From: Boesenbergia rotunda
Taxonomy: Eukaryota; Streptophyta; Magnoliopsida; Zingiberales; Zingiberaceae
Assembly (NCBI GenBank): GCA_024364735.1
Contig: JAGFNQ010004756.1
Location: 551,430-615,429, forward strand
Direction of reading: 5' to 3'
DNA length: 64,000 nt
This document shows positions 44,721 through 57,006 of the stretch, piece after piece. The translations under genes were made by a program, and so were the position numbers. Position 1 is the stretch's first letter. Every line of letters begins with the position of its first letter. The notes under the pieces are model-generated. The model made no database searches. It had not been told where the DNA came from and worked only from the letters and a program-made list of their open reading frames with translations.

Positions 44721-45705
44721 CTGTGAATTAAGGGTTCCCCAACAATAAGACTAGTAATTATGCCAATGAGAAAAAAATGAAATCAATTTCGATTACAATA
44801 AGACTAGTAATTATGCCTTCTTTTTTGGCATCTGAAACTTCTTTTTAAGTTATTGACCAGAGCAGAGAAAGATTAAACATAGTAAATAAGATCACAGGAC
44901 AAAACCATAGTATATAAATATTTTCATATAGCTGATCCTAAATGGTTGAATCAAACAACACGTTGATGATGACGAGGATATTTATATCTACATTATTACT
45001 AGGTCTTTCCCCTTCAAGTTGCTAAAATATATGTTGGAACCATAACTTGTTACAAATATATTCATTTAGGAGCTCTTGGAGGCTTTATTAACAAGAATGC
45101 CAATGGGCAACTGCTCTAATAAAAGATTTTCAACAATTAGGAAGAGAACATTGAGGTCATTCAAAGCTATTTATTCCTAGCTATATAGTAGGTATTAACC
45201 ATATCCACATCAACAAACTGGATTAGTCCTAGCTATTTAGATCGAATATATAAATCTAATCCTTCACTCAAACTACATCACTATTAATATTCAGATCTTA
45301 ATGCACTTTTAATTAAATTGGCTAGAGTTTCCTTTGATCTCTCTCACACCTTCAAATCTAATTGATCAGCATGTTAAAATATTATTGGTTGCTTTGAATA
45401 TGTCCATGCTAACTTTACTTATATTCTCTTATTTTATTGTCTAGGGTCGCACCTAGTGCTAATATACAATAGCAACTAATTAGGAAGTAGACAGGCAGAA
45501 GGATGGGTCTATAACAGTTGTTGAGCATCACCAGTGCAACCCAACTGATCTTGCCCTAATTCTAGTGTCATAAATGTCAAGACTATTGGAGAAGATGGAA
45601 GTGTAATTTAGACCTTGAATAGTATCATGACTTCTTTAACAGAATACAACTATTAGTTTAATATAAAAAATAATAAAAGGCAACCCCAAATTAGCAAAAA
45701 CTCAC

Positions 45706-46941
45706 AAAAGAAGGTACATATCCAAAGGGATATCTTTCCTAGCGTCTTCTTCCGTAATAGAAAGCCGCAACCGAGCTTGACATAAATCACTTTGGTTAGG
45801 GACAGCACTTTCCAAAGTACCAGCTTGGTTTTCCTTGACTTTAATTTGCTTTTCCAAAAGGGGCATAAGTCTGCGCAGATCATTAGATGTTTGTTCATAG
45901 TCTCTGATCCTCTCATATAAGGAAGCCCTTCTAGAAAGTGCCTGTTGTACATCATCAATGAAAGATATTTAGTACATGGAATAAAAGAATATTAAAGAGA
46001 TGTCATTGTTAAGAACATTTGAGTTCTTCCAAGCATAAGATTTAAGGTGAATTGAAATTTAAAAAATCAACTACCAAGCTATTGTATGTAGTCTGATAAG
46101 TACTGTTCTTAACCAAAAAGAGCTTGTGCATATTGTTCAGAACACCATATTTAGTACCATCTTGCAGAAATCAGAAATCTGCTTTCAATGAACAAGCGAA
46201 ACATTGCCTTCCTCTCAGAAAGGAAGCAAATATTGATTTGCATAACATTCAATATATATTATCTCAGCTCTCCTTATGTGATCAGTTTGATTCAAATTTG
46301 GTTTGGAACAGTTTGATTCCATAATTTTTAGCTTCTGACCACCTTGGACCTTTTCTTAATTTGAAGGTCAATTTGTAACTTTTTGGTCCAATTTTTTTAA
46401 GAGTTTCCTACTTAGGAATTTGTCACCAAATTGCAGATTGATTTGATGAGATTTGTTCTTCCAAATTTTAGTCCATCTATAGATATTCTGAGTGCATGTA
46501 TGGATTGTGGTGGCCAAAAAGTACTATGCTTTCCAATTAAGAACCCAATGCCTCTGTTAAAGAAAACCAACAAAAGTGGATAATATCATGTATATAAGCA
46601 TTCGCATAAACTAGGTTTGGGTGAAGAGACTTGTAATGGCTTAGGATCATGTGCAAATGAAGAGGACAAGGACTTGAAAACAACAAACTTAAAATTACCA
46701 TATGAGAGCTTAAGAAATAAAGATAATGACCAACCTTCGGATAGGTAGCAACAAGGGCTATGGCCAGACTGCAATCCGCAATTGCATCAGTAATTTGGCC
46801 AACAGATTGATATGCAGCAGCACGGTTACAGAGGCATATTGCTGCAAAAGGACATGATTCAATATTAAATGCTAAAGCAGCACTGTAATGCTTTATTGCA
46901 TCAAGATGTCTTCCCTCTTTAAATGCTTGATTTCCAGCAGC
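45706..46941 (-). pseudogene. Two intact TPR exons of the TPR-DnaJ pseudogene
   Basis: 46941-46735 (207 bp, 69 codons) and 45941-45706 join in phase (ATYPK|ALSRRASLYERIRDYEQ) and are free of stops. They cover a TPR pair and the ARKDIPLDMYLL linker that precedes the J domain. Confidence 0.85.
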
Positions 46942-49099
46942 CTACGAATGAGAGTTATAAAAATAATGACACCAATAGGCTCTGGATGTATCAACATAAA
47001 AAACAATTCAATATACAATTATGAAAAGAAACAACAACCAAAAAATCACACAAAAATAATTCCGAGAATAAAAGTAGCAGCCTTCTAAAGGAATTTTCCA
47101 TTATTAGATATCATCATTTTCAAATGTCAGTCTAATTATCTACTAGTGACAGTATAGTGTACCTAAGTTGGTACGTGAATAAGCACAAATTTACTTTTAT
47201 TTCTTATTTTAAAGTTTTGTCTCAATTGAATTAGAGATAGTGCAATATTATTAATCAATGAAAAGAGGGTTAATTACATCCACATAAAGAAGACCATGAC
47301 ATGATAACTATAGAAGTCCAACTGACCATTCGTTTACTTTTGTCAACATATTAGCAGTTTAACAGATTTAATCTTCTGTTATAGCAGCATTTCCTCACAC
47401 GGTTTGCATTTTGTCATTGTTATTCATTATTCATTTGATAGAAGTTGCTACATGTCACATAAACATACAATAGGCCGTTTCATCTTATATTCCTACCTAC
47501 TAATATAATTTCTATTGTAGATGGACAAATATTTTTATCCACCAATCAATTCAATGTCAGAATCCAAACTGCTATTAGTGTCAGTATCTTTGTTTTCGTA
47601 GTGGGATCTGCAGCTCAAATTAAAGCCATAAATAAGTAGCCAACAGATTAAATTAAAAGTAGTGCAATTTGTGGAGTAGAAGTGTTTTCACAATTTGCTT
47701 GTGATCTTGATAAAACTACTCAGAATCAATTGGCTAGAGATCAATGATCACCGAATTGCTTAAACAATTCCAATTAGACCCTCCATATGAACAATTTTGA
47801 TGTTCTTGGTCAGATTAAAAAATATAAAATATTCATATTCCTACAAGTATATTCTAAGACGTGATAAATTATGTGCCAATCATAATTCTAAAAATTATTT
47901 TAACTAAATTTTAGGCTCATAAAACTGCTCTCTATTCTTACAATCCTCTCCCCGTTACCTAGGTAAGATCTCAATTTCAATAACCTTGCCAATGTCCATA
48001 TCTTCTATGACATTTTCCCAGTCTTACACTACTCTACTGCTACGACCACTCCCTTTCATGATTTCCTATTGTCGTCCATGATGATGATTGAATCATTTCT
48101 TATTCCTGTCCACAGCACTCGTTTTCTTACTGAGATATTTAATAAACCATAGATGACTTGCAATGATTATGATAATGAGAAGAAATATGAAGTTAGACCA
48201 TCATCACACCCTTCAAACTGAAAGATTAATTTGTTATGATGCATTTGCAACCAAAGTATAATGACTATATAACATTTCAGTATCCCATGACAAGAACATT
48301 TATATGCCAGGAAAGTGGAAAGAATTGTGTGTCATCATGCATTGTTGACATCACAGTCGTAAAAAATTGAATAGATGAGTCTATCATCGAAAATTTCATG
48401 TTTGGTGATGCTCACGGTTGTAAGCTCCAGATTCCTAAGAAAATTAACAGACTTACACCTAGATCAGGATGCATCTTCAAACCAGATGTCGTTCCTGCAG
48501 TTATTGCTTCACTTCTTTGATTATCAGTCTTTCATTAAATCCCCTGCTAGCTTTTGGTTATCATTTTTTGTTACCACTAGTTGAAACGATTTTGGTATCT
48601 CCAATTTTACTTACTTTGCCCTTTTATTCTCATCATAAACAATTCCTAAGCCGATATTTCATTGTTTTAAAGTAAACTAACACCAACCGTAACAAAATAA
48701 CTAACATGAAAACAAAAGCCACATAGGGTGTGCCCTAACAAAATGGAGCTGAACTTATGTTACCAAATGTTCTGAGATTAGAGAAAACGAAAACCAAAGG
48801 TATGCTTAGGTGCCTGAAGTATAAATCATGTTACATGAAAATTTTAAAATAGTTCTACCAAGCATAATGCCGAAAGGAAAATAAATGGCTTACTTTAAAT
48901 TAATTTCAAACTGCATCATAGAAAAATTTGAAAATAAATTAATTTCAAATATTAGTAACTAATTTGGATTTTCTAATTATCAAGAAATTCAAAGATAATT
49001 TATTCAACACAAAAAAAAAATTAACAATTTAAAATTGACTTAGGAATCCAAAATAAATTTTTACCTACAGGGTAAATCAGGAACTTTGGCGGAATGTAG
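46942..49099. other. Intronic or decayed region, nothing recognised
   Basis: AT-rich sequence without splice-bounded frames of note. The missing central exons of the TPR-DnaJ gene would be expected here or in 51486-52474 but none could be read. Confidence 0.5.
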
Positions 49100-49427
49100 T
49101 TCTTGGGCATTTTTGTAATTTGTCCCCTATAGTTCATAATATACCAATTAAGACCCCCAGTATATCTAAAATTTGACTTTGGAAAGAAATTTGAACTATC
49201 GAATGCACAGTTATTTTCTAATTTAGCTACTTGTGTCTTTAATTTTTCATTTTCACATTTTACTATCGTATATTTCTAAAGGGCATAAACGTGCTAATTG
49301 CTTTTTCAAATTTATATTTTTCATTCTCAATTTACATAAACTTTTAAGCATAGATTTAATACTATAGTGCAGTTTATCTAGAGGGAGCTTGCATACCTCA
49401 CTTGTGTCTGAAACTGGACGCCCCCCC

Positions 49428-49505
49428 TTCATCACTGCTCTCTTATGTCGAATCTCCCCCTTCATCACTGCTCTCTTATGTTGAATCTCCCCCTTCATCA
49501 ATGCT
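49428..49505. repeat. 33-bp tandem repeat in the gag tail
   Basis: TTCATCACTGCTCTCTTATG starts at 49428 and 49461 and a partial copy at 49494. The unit of 33 bp is 11 codons. On the minus strand the unit includes GATGAAGGGGGAGATTC. Confidence 0.85.
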
Positions 49506-49544
49506 CATGTCGGAGGTGAATGCTTCGTCATCCTCTTCTTAATG

Positions 49545-50520
49545 GCTTGCCATAAGTGCAAATCCGACGTAGGCTTCGATCTCAGATTCTTCTGAAGATG
49601 TGTCATCCCACGTTGCTTTTAAATTCTTATGTTTTGACTTGTTTCCTTTTTCTTTCTTTTTATTCTTCAATTTGGGGCATTGCTCTTTAATGTGATCTTC
49701 TTCGTCACAGTGATAGCACCTAACTTGTCTTTTTTTTTTTGGTGATAGTTTCATGTTCTGCATCTTAGTGAATTTGTTAGATCTAAACATCTTGTTTAAT
49801 TTTCTTACCACAAATGTCATTTCTTCTTCGTCCGTTGAAGACTCCAAATCTAGTTTGATCCTTCTTGTGTTTAAGGGGATATTATCCGTCTTATTTTTAT
49901 TTCCTGCACACCGAGATTCATGTAATTCAAAAGTCGAAAATATTTCTTCAAGGGTACTTACCTCCAGGTCCTTTGAGATATAGTAGGCGTCTACTATTGA
50001 GGTGCACTCCTGGGTTCTTGGGAAGGCGTTGAGGGCGTATCGGATCGAGTCGCGATTTGTTACCGATTCGCCGAGGTTGGTGAGTCCGGAGATCAATTCT
50101 TTGATCTTTGCATGAAGCTCGGCCACTGTTTCTCCTTCCTTCATCCGAAGATTGGTTAGCTGGTTCTGGAGGAGGTCTCTTCTTGCTAACTTGGCTTTTG
50201 ACATGCCTTCGTGAAGTTCTAGGAATTTCTCCCAAAGTTCTTTTGCTGAGTTGTATCTGCCGATGCGATTGACTTCTTGAGGTGGTAGTATTGTCTGCAG
50301 GTGGAATTCTGCCTTTGCATTGACTACAGAATCTGGCTATTGCTTCTTGCTCCAGAGATTTGCTTCTTTTATCTTGTCGTTCTCGTCTATGGGCACTTCA
50401 AAACAATATTTTATCATTAATAAAATTTCAAAATCGGTTCTAATGAATACCTCCATTTTTTTGCTTCCATGTCGCAAACTCTCTCTCAAACTTTGGTAGG
50501 TAGATGTTTGATCCGGCCAT
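49545..50520 (-). pseudogene. Sirevirus-like gag, partly open
   Basis: The start at 50520 reads MAGSNIYLPKFEREFATWKQ, followed by a frameshift. From 50204 a 221-codon frame is open (MSKAKLARRDLLQNQLTNLR ... LINGES-type segment LTNLGESVTNRDSIRYALNA). It includes an intact zinc knuckle CYHCDEEDHIKEQC and a basic tail. It is better preserved than the sister copy at 12216-13263. Confidence 0.8.
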
Positions 50521-50565
50521 TTGTTATTTGCTTCAGTTGGCAGTTAGTCCTTGTAGAGCGTCCTT

Positions 50566-50577
50566 GCTCTAATACCA
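50566..50577 (-). other. Primer-binding site
   Basis: The minus strand reads TGGTATTAGAGC two bases after the LTR end. Confidence 0.8.
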
Positions 50578-50579
50578 TT

Positions 50580-51485
50580 TGTAGGACCGTTGGCAAGTCG
50601 ACAAGAGGGGGGTGAATTACCCTGCAAGTTAAAACTAGATCTTTTGCAAATTCTAAGCAAAGATGGCAAATTAGTTTCAGAAATTAATTAAAAACATAAA
50701 CAATGAAAGAAACTAGTAAGAGACGCAATGGTTACTTGGTTGCAACCAGGGTGATTGCTAATCTAAGGCGTTGAAAAGCTCCACTAATGAAAATCTCCTT
50801 CGTTGTAGGCGGAGTAGCCTCTTACAGACTTTGAACAACTCACAAAAATGACTAGGAAAATGAATTACAATTGATAATCTTTAATCCTAGCTTTTAGGGG
50901 TTATTTATAACTCGAAAACCAAAGTGAACGTCGGCTGGCGTGGACTTGAGGCGCCGATCTGAGGCACCTCAGATTGGATAAAACTTTATCCATGCATCAA
51001 CGTTCACTAGCGATAACTTTTTATTTTGAGACGCCTCAGTTCAGCTTATGCGCAAAGCTGAAACTTTCAGCTGAGGCATCTCCCAAGGCAACTAAAGCGC
51101 CTCAGTTGACCACTTGATAAAAGTCAACACCCACGTTGACTTTTCCTCCTTTCGTCCGCTTGGGTGATTTCTAGCCAACCAGAGTTAGGCTCACCCAAAC
51201 CCAACTCTGGCCTTCGCCTTGAACAGACTTTCTCCACGCTTATCATCCCTCGGACGTCGCATGTGTCCTTCTCGCTACACAAGTGTACTCTTGCGAAGAC
51301 TTCTGCGTCCCTCGAATGCACCGAACTCGTCGGCTCCCTTCCCATGCCATCATTTTCGTCCGCTGCATTTTCCGCTCAACTTCCTGCGCTCCTAAGCTCC
51401 TGCACACTTAAACATAAGGATCAAAACACGCCAGGACCTAACTTGACTTAGTTGACCACATCAAAACCAACCCAGGGTACTTACA
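50580..51485 (-). repeat. 5' LTR of the truncated Sirevirus-like element
   Basis: On the minus strand it runs from TGTAAGTACCCTGGG to GGTCCTACA, 906 bp, and follows the phrase order of the LTRs at 11243-12156 and 20664-21592. Confidence 0.85.
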
Positions 51486-52474
51486 AAGACTATATCACTA
51501 TTGATATACAAATTAATTAAATTATTTTTTATAATAATAGCTTAAGTTTTTTTTTTTTGACATTCCTTTACCTCTCAATGAATTCAACTTTTCTAATTAT
51601 AAAATATATTGTTGCTTTAGAGCATGCCCATACCATGATCATACATCTCGACTTTGAGGCTCCAGTAATCCCATGAAATTTTCTGATAAGAGAGAGAATA
51701 TTCATAGATAAACACTTGAAGGGAAAAAAAACCCCACAAAACCCACATTCTTGAGAGCATTTAGTGGGGATTTGTACTTTTGTAGGCTATAGAGAGAATT
51801 TGTTGTAATTTATATATCAAAGTAAATCCTATATCATGTTGATATTCAGATTTTAGAGCATTTGAAATTGTTAATATGTAGTACCGGTGACTTCCAGATG
51901 TACAAATAAAAAATGATGACAAACACATGCTGAGTTGTACTATCAATCTAGTCTTCATGTTAGCTTTAGGGAGCTTTCATAATGCTGAATTTTTGTTCAG
52001 CGGAGTAATTGAATAACATAAGATTCATAACATGCAAAACAAATAAGATTGTACCACAAACAACAACAAACAATTGCTAAATTTCATCTATCTGCGTAGA
52101 CTTCAAAAAAATCCTGCTTAGTATATCCTTTTTGAAAATAGCATGCTGCACATAAATCAGATATCCAACCTTAGAAGGCTAAGCTATCCCTTCCCAAAAG
52201 CATACTAGTCTTTATATTTTGCTACATGCATGACTTTGTTAGTACAAATTCAACTGACAAAAAATAAAATAGTAAAAAGTCATAGCTTAAAGAATTGCTT
52301 GCAGGCAAATTAGTTACCATTTCTCAAAAGATATCACAAAAACATTCTGATCCTGCAAGTCCTTACTGGTTTGAACGTTATTGAGGCAATCTCATAAGTT
52401 AATAGAAACCATTTCATCAGCCATGCTGTATCAGTAGACCAAATAATCAACACAAGAACTAGATCAAGTGCTAC
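51486..52474. other. Intronic sequence, nothing recognised
   Basis: AT-rich, no exon or element read. Confidence 0.5.
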
Positions 52475-54025
52475 CTGAGCTTTGAAGTCCATCAGAAGAC
52501 TGTGTCAATATTTTTTCATCCAGATTCCAATCATGTTTTGAGAGTAAGCAATCATTAAAAAATTGTATTGCTTCATCTTCGCCCAGTGTGAGATGGCAAC
52601 TATATTAAGTAACAAACTATAGTTGTATAAATCATAATGCAACACAAAACATAAAAGCAACCAAACATCTGACCATCAATTAAATTAAGTTGAGCCCCCG
52701 GGGCTATGGTGCAGCGGAAGGGCAACTAGTTGTCATCCCAGACATCCGCAATTCGATTCCCAACTACAGCGTATTTTATAGGAATTTTTCCTCCAAATAG
52801 GGCACGAACCCTGAGAAGCTGAGCTTCTAGACCGCCCGCCGCGAACACTTCCCGATTTACCCTAGCGGCTGGTGAAAAACTTCCGTGGGGCCGGGCCGAT
52901 CGCCCGAGGTTCGACGTTACCCAACCTCATTAAACAATCAATTAAATTAAGTTGAAACCAAAACATCTACAAAAATTAACAAAAGTGCTCTGGCTATCAC
53001 AACCAAACGTAAGATAGAAGTAATCTGCAGCAAAAAGAAGACTATTTAAATTGTTATTTAACAATTAGTGGTAACCATTAAATCATCCCAAGGGCACCTT
53101 TTATGTGATGCCAGTGAAAGCTCCTAGAATATGGAACATGAACCCATGTAAGAAGAAAAAGGAACTTGTATACCAGACTTAACAGCCTTCATTATGACTT
53201 GACATGCAGATTGTAGGCCAAAATCACTAGTCACCAAGAGGATTAAATTAGAGTCGTGAATAGAAGCAATAGTCCATTCCTCCACCATATTTGCAGAAAT
53301 ATTTTAAATAGATGAATATTTAACTTTCACATCTTAGTCTCCACTTTTCAGCTTCAACATTTAATTTCAAGTAAAAGAGAATTGATCAGCGGTTGGTTTA
53401 TCTCTTCCATTTTACTATGATTTCACTGAATTAATTTTTCTTTTTCTGTCCATCCTTGCTTGTCTTAAGTTTCAAATGTTAATTGTGATATCCTTTTTTA
53501 GAAAAAATAAATGTCTCCACATAAACAGAGCTTTCAAGGAACAAGTAGTTAGAAAAAGGACTTGATTCTTTTTGCACTCAGAATTAGACAATCCACAGTT
53601 TCCATCATGAAGACATATGATTCACTAAATGAGCACGCTTTTCAGAAGAGTCAGGGAAACTATCCCAAGATTCACGACAATCATCAAGTATAATGTACAT
53701 GTATACGATGTGATTGAAATCAAATACTACATGAAATAAATGAAAATATGTCATCAACCACCAAATCAATACAGACTCACCTTGCAGCCCTGACTTCAGT
53801 CCGGAGGAAGCTGGAATCTATTGCAATAGCTAGCATACAGTCATTAAGACTTAAGAGCATCTCTTATTCTTCCAAGGGAAATCCGTGCAGCTGAACGATT
53901 ACTATAGCACAACATCGATGCTTGATTGAAGATTTGAGTATTTTCTTTCTGAGATAGAGTTCAGCCCTCGTGTATAGTACTCTTCGGCTTCGAGAAGATG
54001 TCCTTCTGCATAAGCTTGATTACCC
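52475..54025 (-). pseudogene. Two TPR exons of the TPR-DnaJ pseudogene, the first frameshifted
   Basis: 54025-53781 begins GNQAYAEGHLLEAEEYYTRG; then one shift, MLCYSNRSAARISLGRIRDAL, a 7-bp tandem duplication (TAAGTCT) that breaks the frame, and CMLAIAIDSSFLRTEVRAA. It joins in phase to 52599-52475 (CHLTLGEDEAIQFFNDCLLS). Confidence 0.8.
52694..52936 (+). mobile_element. tRNA-derived SINE with a 19-bp target duplication
   Basis: The flanks 52675-52693 and 52937-52955 are identical (atcaattaaattaagttga). The body begins GCCCCCGGGGCTATGG. Pol III boxes are TGGTGCAGCGG (A box, 52707-52717) and ATTCGATTCCC (B box-like, 52751-52761). This opening resembles plant Au-type SINEs. It ends in CCTCATTAAACA, with no long poly-A. 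Confidence 0.9.
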
Positions 54026-54142
54026 CTAATGAAGGTGAAATTGTCAACAATGTAACGCCCATTTGTATTAACTGATAACATTTTGCAAGCAACAAGCCCT
54101 TGTAATCTTGAATAAAGTTAATCAAAGTTACTGTCATAGGTA

Positions 54143-56912
54143 TAGACCCGACCACGGTTCGGAACCGACGGTTCGACGGTTCGTAAAATGTCGACCCTTA
54201 ACCTTAACCGCCCAAGCCGGTTACAGTTCACGGTTCCGAACTGCCGGTTCACGGTTCGGTTCACGGTTCGCCACGGTTCGAGATTATTATATTAAAAAAA
54301 TTAAAAATTAAAAAATAAAAATTAAAAATTAAATTTAAAATATAAAATTTATTAAAAAAAAGGCTTGCACTTATATAAGTTCCCTACGTATCCCCTTAGG
54401 ATATAGAGGAATCAAAGCCCATGTAGTTCTTTTATATTTTTACCCTTTTACAATATTTATCACTCACTTCCATTTCCTCCCATTCTCGTTGTATTTGTTC
54501 CTTCGGTATCAAATTCTTCGACTTCGTCTTCTGAAAGTTGCATTCCTTGGTTTCTTTTCTCGGCTCTGATCCAATCGTCTAGTAATGCTTGAGCTTCCAA
54601 TGAGTCGGGAGACATAGTTGATCGCCGTTCATCTAATATGTTGTCGTCGGCACTGAACATCTGCTCCACAGCAACAATTGAGATTGGAGAAGCTAAAATT
54701 TCTTTTGCGATCATGGAGAGAACGGGAAAGCTTTGAGCCTTCTGTGACCACCACTTCAAGATATCGAAATCTTCACTATCTGCTTCATTAAAATCAAAGG
54801 AAGTCGTAAAATAATTCTCAAGTTCCTGTGTGGAACTTGAGGATCCTCGTGGACGTTTCGCTCGTTCTTTTAATAAAAGTTGTACTTTTGTAAGTTTTAA
54901 ATTATTAGTAGTAGGTTGTTGTGTTTCAGAAATATTAGTGTGTATTCCATATTTAACATAATATTGATTATAAAGATCATATAAATAATTTCTAATATTA
55001 TATATAATATTAACTGGATCCGGAGAAGAAGAATCTTTAATAGGAATTAAAGCGTCATAATATAAAGTTAACATTTCTTGTAAAACTTCTAATTTAAATC
55101 TAGGATCTAAAGCAAATACAATTAAATAAATTTCAGGAATAAAATAAAAATATTTTTCCCATTTAATTTTCATAGCTAATATGCATAAAGTTAAAGCTTC
55201 ATTATTGACATGTTCATTTAATATTAAAACTATACTATAAAAATTCACTAAAATTAAATGAGCAGTGAGATAATAAACACCGGAAAGTTGTTCAGTTGCA
55301 TCGTTAAATACTTTTAAAATTTCACAAATATTACTACAAATATTCCATTGTTGTGAAAATAAATATATATTAGTATTACTATTTTGTGCAAAAAAAATAA
55401 ACATAATAAATCTTTATATTGAATGAATCTTGTAATAATTGATATGTTGAATTCCTACGTGTTGGAACATCACGTGGAAATTTTTTAGGTCTCATTCCAT
55501 TAGCTTTACAAAATCTACCCCATTGTTTCATCATAGATGGATGCGACCATAAATATGAAATTGCGATTCTAATTGGTTGAATATAATTTTCTAAAAGTTT
55601 TAATTCATCTTGAATACACAAATTTAAAACATGGCATACACAACGAATATGAAAAAATAAACCACCAATAACAGATTGACAAACAAATTTTAGTTCATCT
55701 ACAGAAGCGGTATTAGAACTAGCATTATCTAATGATATTGAAAATATTTTATAAGTCAATCCATATTCTTCTAAAATTAAACATAATAATTGTGCAATAT
55801 TATGGGCAGTATGTGATTCATCAAAAACTCTATAAGCTAACAATCTTTTTTGGAGGATCCAAGAGTCATCAATCTAATGGCATGTCACACTCATATAAGA
55901 ATGAATTTGCCAATGATCACTCCAAATATCAGAACATAAAGAAACTTTATTATTTAATTTACTAAATTCATCAATTAAATTCTTTTTACCTTGTTTTACT
56001 AATCTTTTAATTGTACGAGTTAGTGTAGTCTTAAGAACACGTTTAGCAGTTGGATTAAGAGATTCTTTACAAAAATCTTCAAATGTGCATTTAGATCCAA
56101 AACTAAAAGAAAGATGTTCTACGAAAACAAATTTAGCTAATGATTCTCTTAATTTATTATCCGAATATAAAAATAAACCAGAATCAGTGCTACTACCACT
56201 AGAAAATCTTGATAATTGTGTTTGAGAGTGGTCAAACCCATATTTCGTCGGGTGCTTCGTTTCTACATGTCGTTTCAACAACCCATAGCCGCCGCCGGCT
56301 TGAAATTTGTAGGAAGCATTGCAATGCTTATATTTTGAACGCAATTCTCCCGACGGAAGTGTGACCTTCTTAAAATGTTTAGTAAAAATAAAAGATTTTA
56401 AAGGAGATTTTCCCGAACCTTACAAGTAATTGCATAGGTACTTCCTTGCGTTTCGGGCATCGGAGGGCGTTGGGGCTGAGCCTCGGTCTCATCATCGGTG
56501 GATTGAATTTGAATGTTGAGATCCTCGTATGCTATTTCTTTTCCCCTCCGAGATCGAGATGATGAAACTCCGTGACCACCTTCCATTATCGTCGAAAGAT
56601 AAAGATCGAGTTGAGACTTGAGATTTGAGAATGAGAGATCGAGAGAAGAGAAGATGTGTGTGAAAATGATGAAATGAACTCCCTATTTATAGAGTTTGGA
56701 TCATAACGGTCACTAAATCATAGTCATTGATCAAAAAACGGTCAAATGATCTCAACCGTTGAAAAAAAAACAAAAAACAAAAAAAAAAACCCCAACGGCA
56801 CTGAACCGGCGGTTAACCACCGGTTCGGCGGTTTTCATCTGCCCCGAACCGGAACCGGCCCGGCATCCTGCCGAGCCGGTTCCGGGCCGGGTCCGGCCCG
56901 TGGCCAGGTCTA
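54143..56912 (-). mobile_element. hAT-superfamily DNA transposon, 2770 bp, 8-bp TSD CATAGGTA
   Basis: The flanks 54135-54142 and 56913-56920 are both CATAGGTA. The terminal inverted repeats are TAGACCCGACCAC and, from the other end, TAGACCTGGCCAC. Subterminal regions carry many ACGGTTC / GAACCG copies, as usual for transposase binding in hAT elements. It sits in the intron between 57007 and 54025, which would otherwise be about 200 bp. Confidence 0.95.
54460..56586 (-). pseudogene. hAT transposase (RICESLEEPER type), inactivated
   Basis: From 56586: acidic N-terminus (MEGGHGVSSSRSRRGKE), a BED-type finger region (ELRSKYKHCNASYKFQAGGG, the first Cys replaced by Tyr; LLKRHVETKHP), the catalytic-region motifs KFVFVEHLSF and SLCSDIWSDH, then FSISLDNASSNTASVDEL and RCVCHVLNLCIQDELKL. 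The C-terminal dimerisation part reads ENYFTTSFDF, DFDILKWWSQKAQSFPVLSM and ILDERRSTMSPDSLEA. A stop replaces a Trp-like position near 55873 and the frame shifts in a T run near 55395. The element would need transposase in trans. Confidence 0.9.
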
Positions 56913-57006
56913 CATAGGTACTCAGTTACAGGTGTTGCTCCTTGTACCTTACAAAATACATGAAAGTGCACAATCAGAGTTAATAAATGAGAAAATATAT
57001 AAGTAC

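Larger units (their letters stand above)
49100..51485 (-). mobile_element. Truncated Sirevirus-like element (5' LTR, gag) in an intron
   Basis: On the minus strand: LTR 51485-50580, primer site, gag 50520 to about 49545, then a decayed gag tail to about 49100, where similarity is lost. There is no pol and no second LTR. It is the same family as 11243-21592 and inserted in the opposite orientation. The left end is approximate. Confidence 0.75.
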
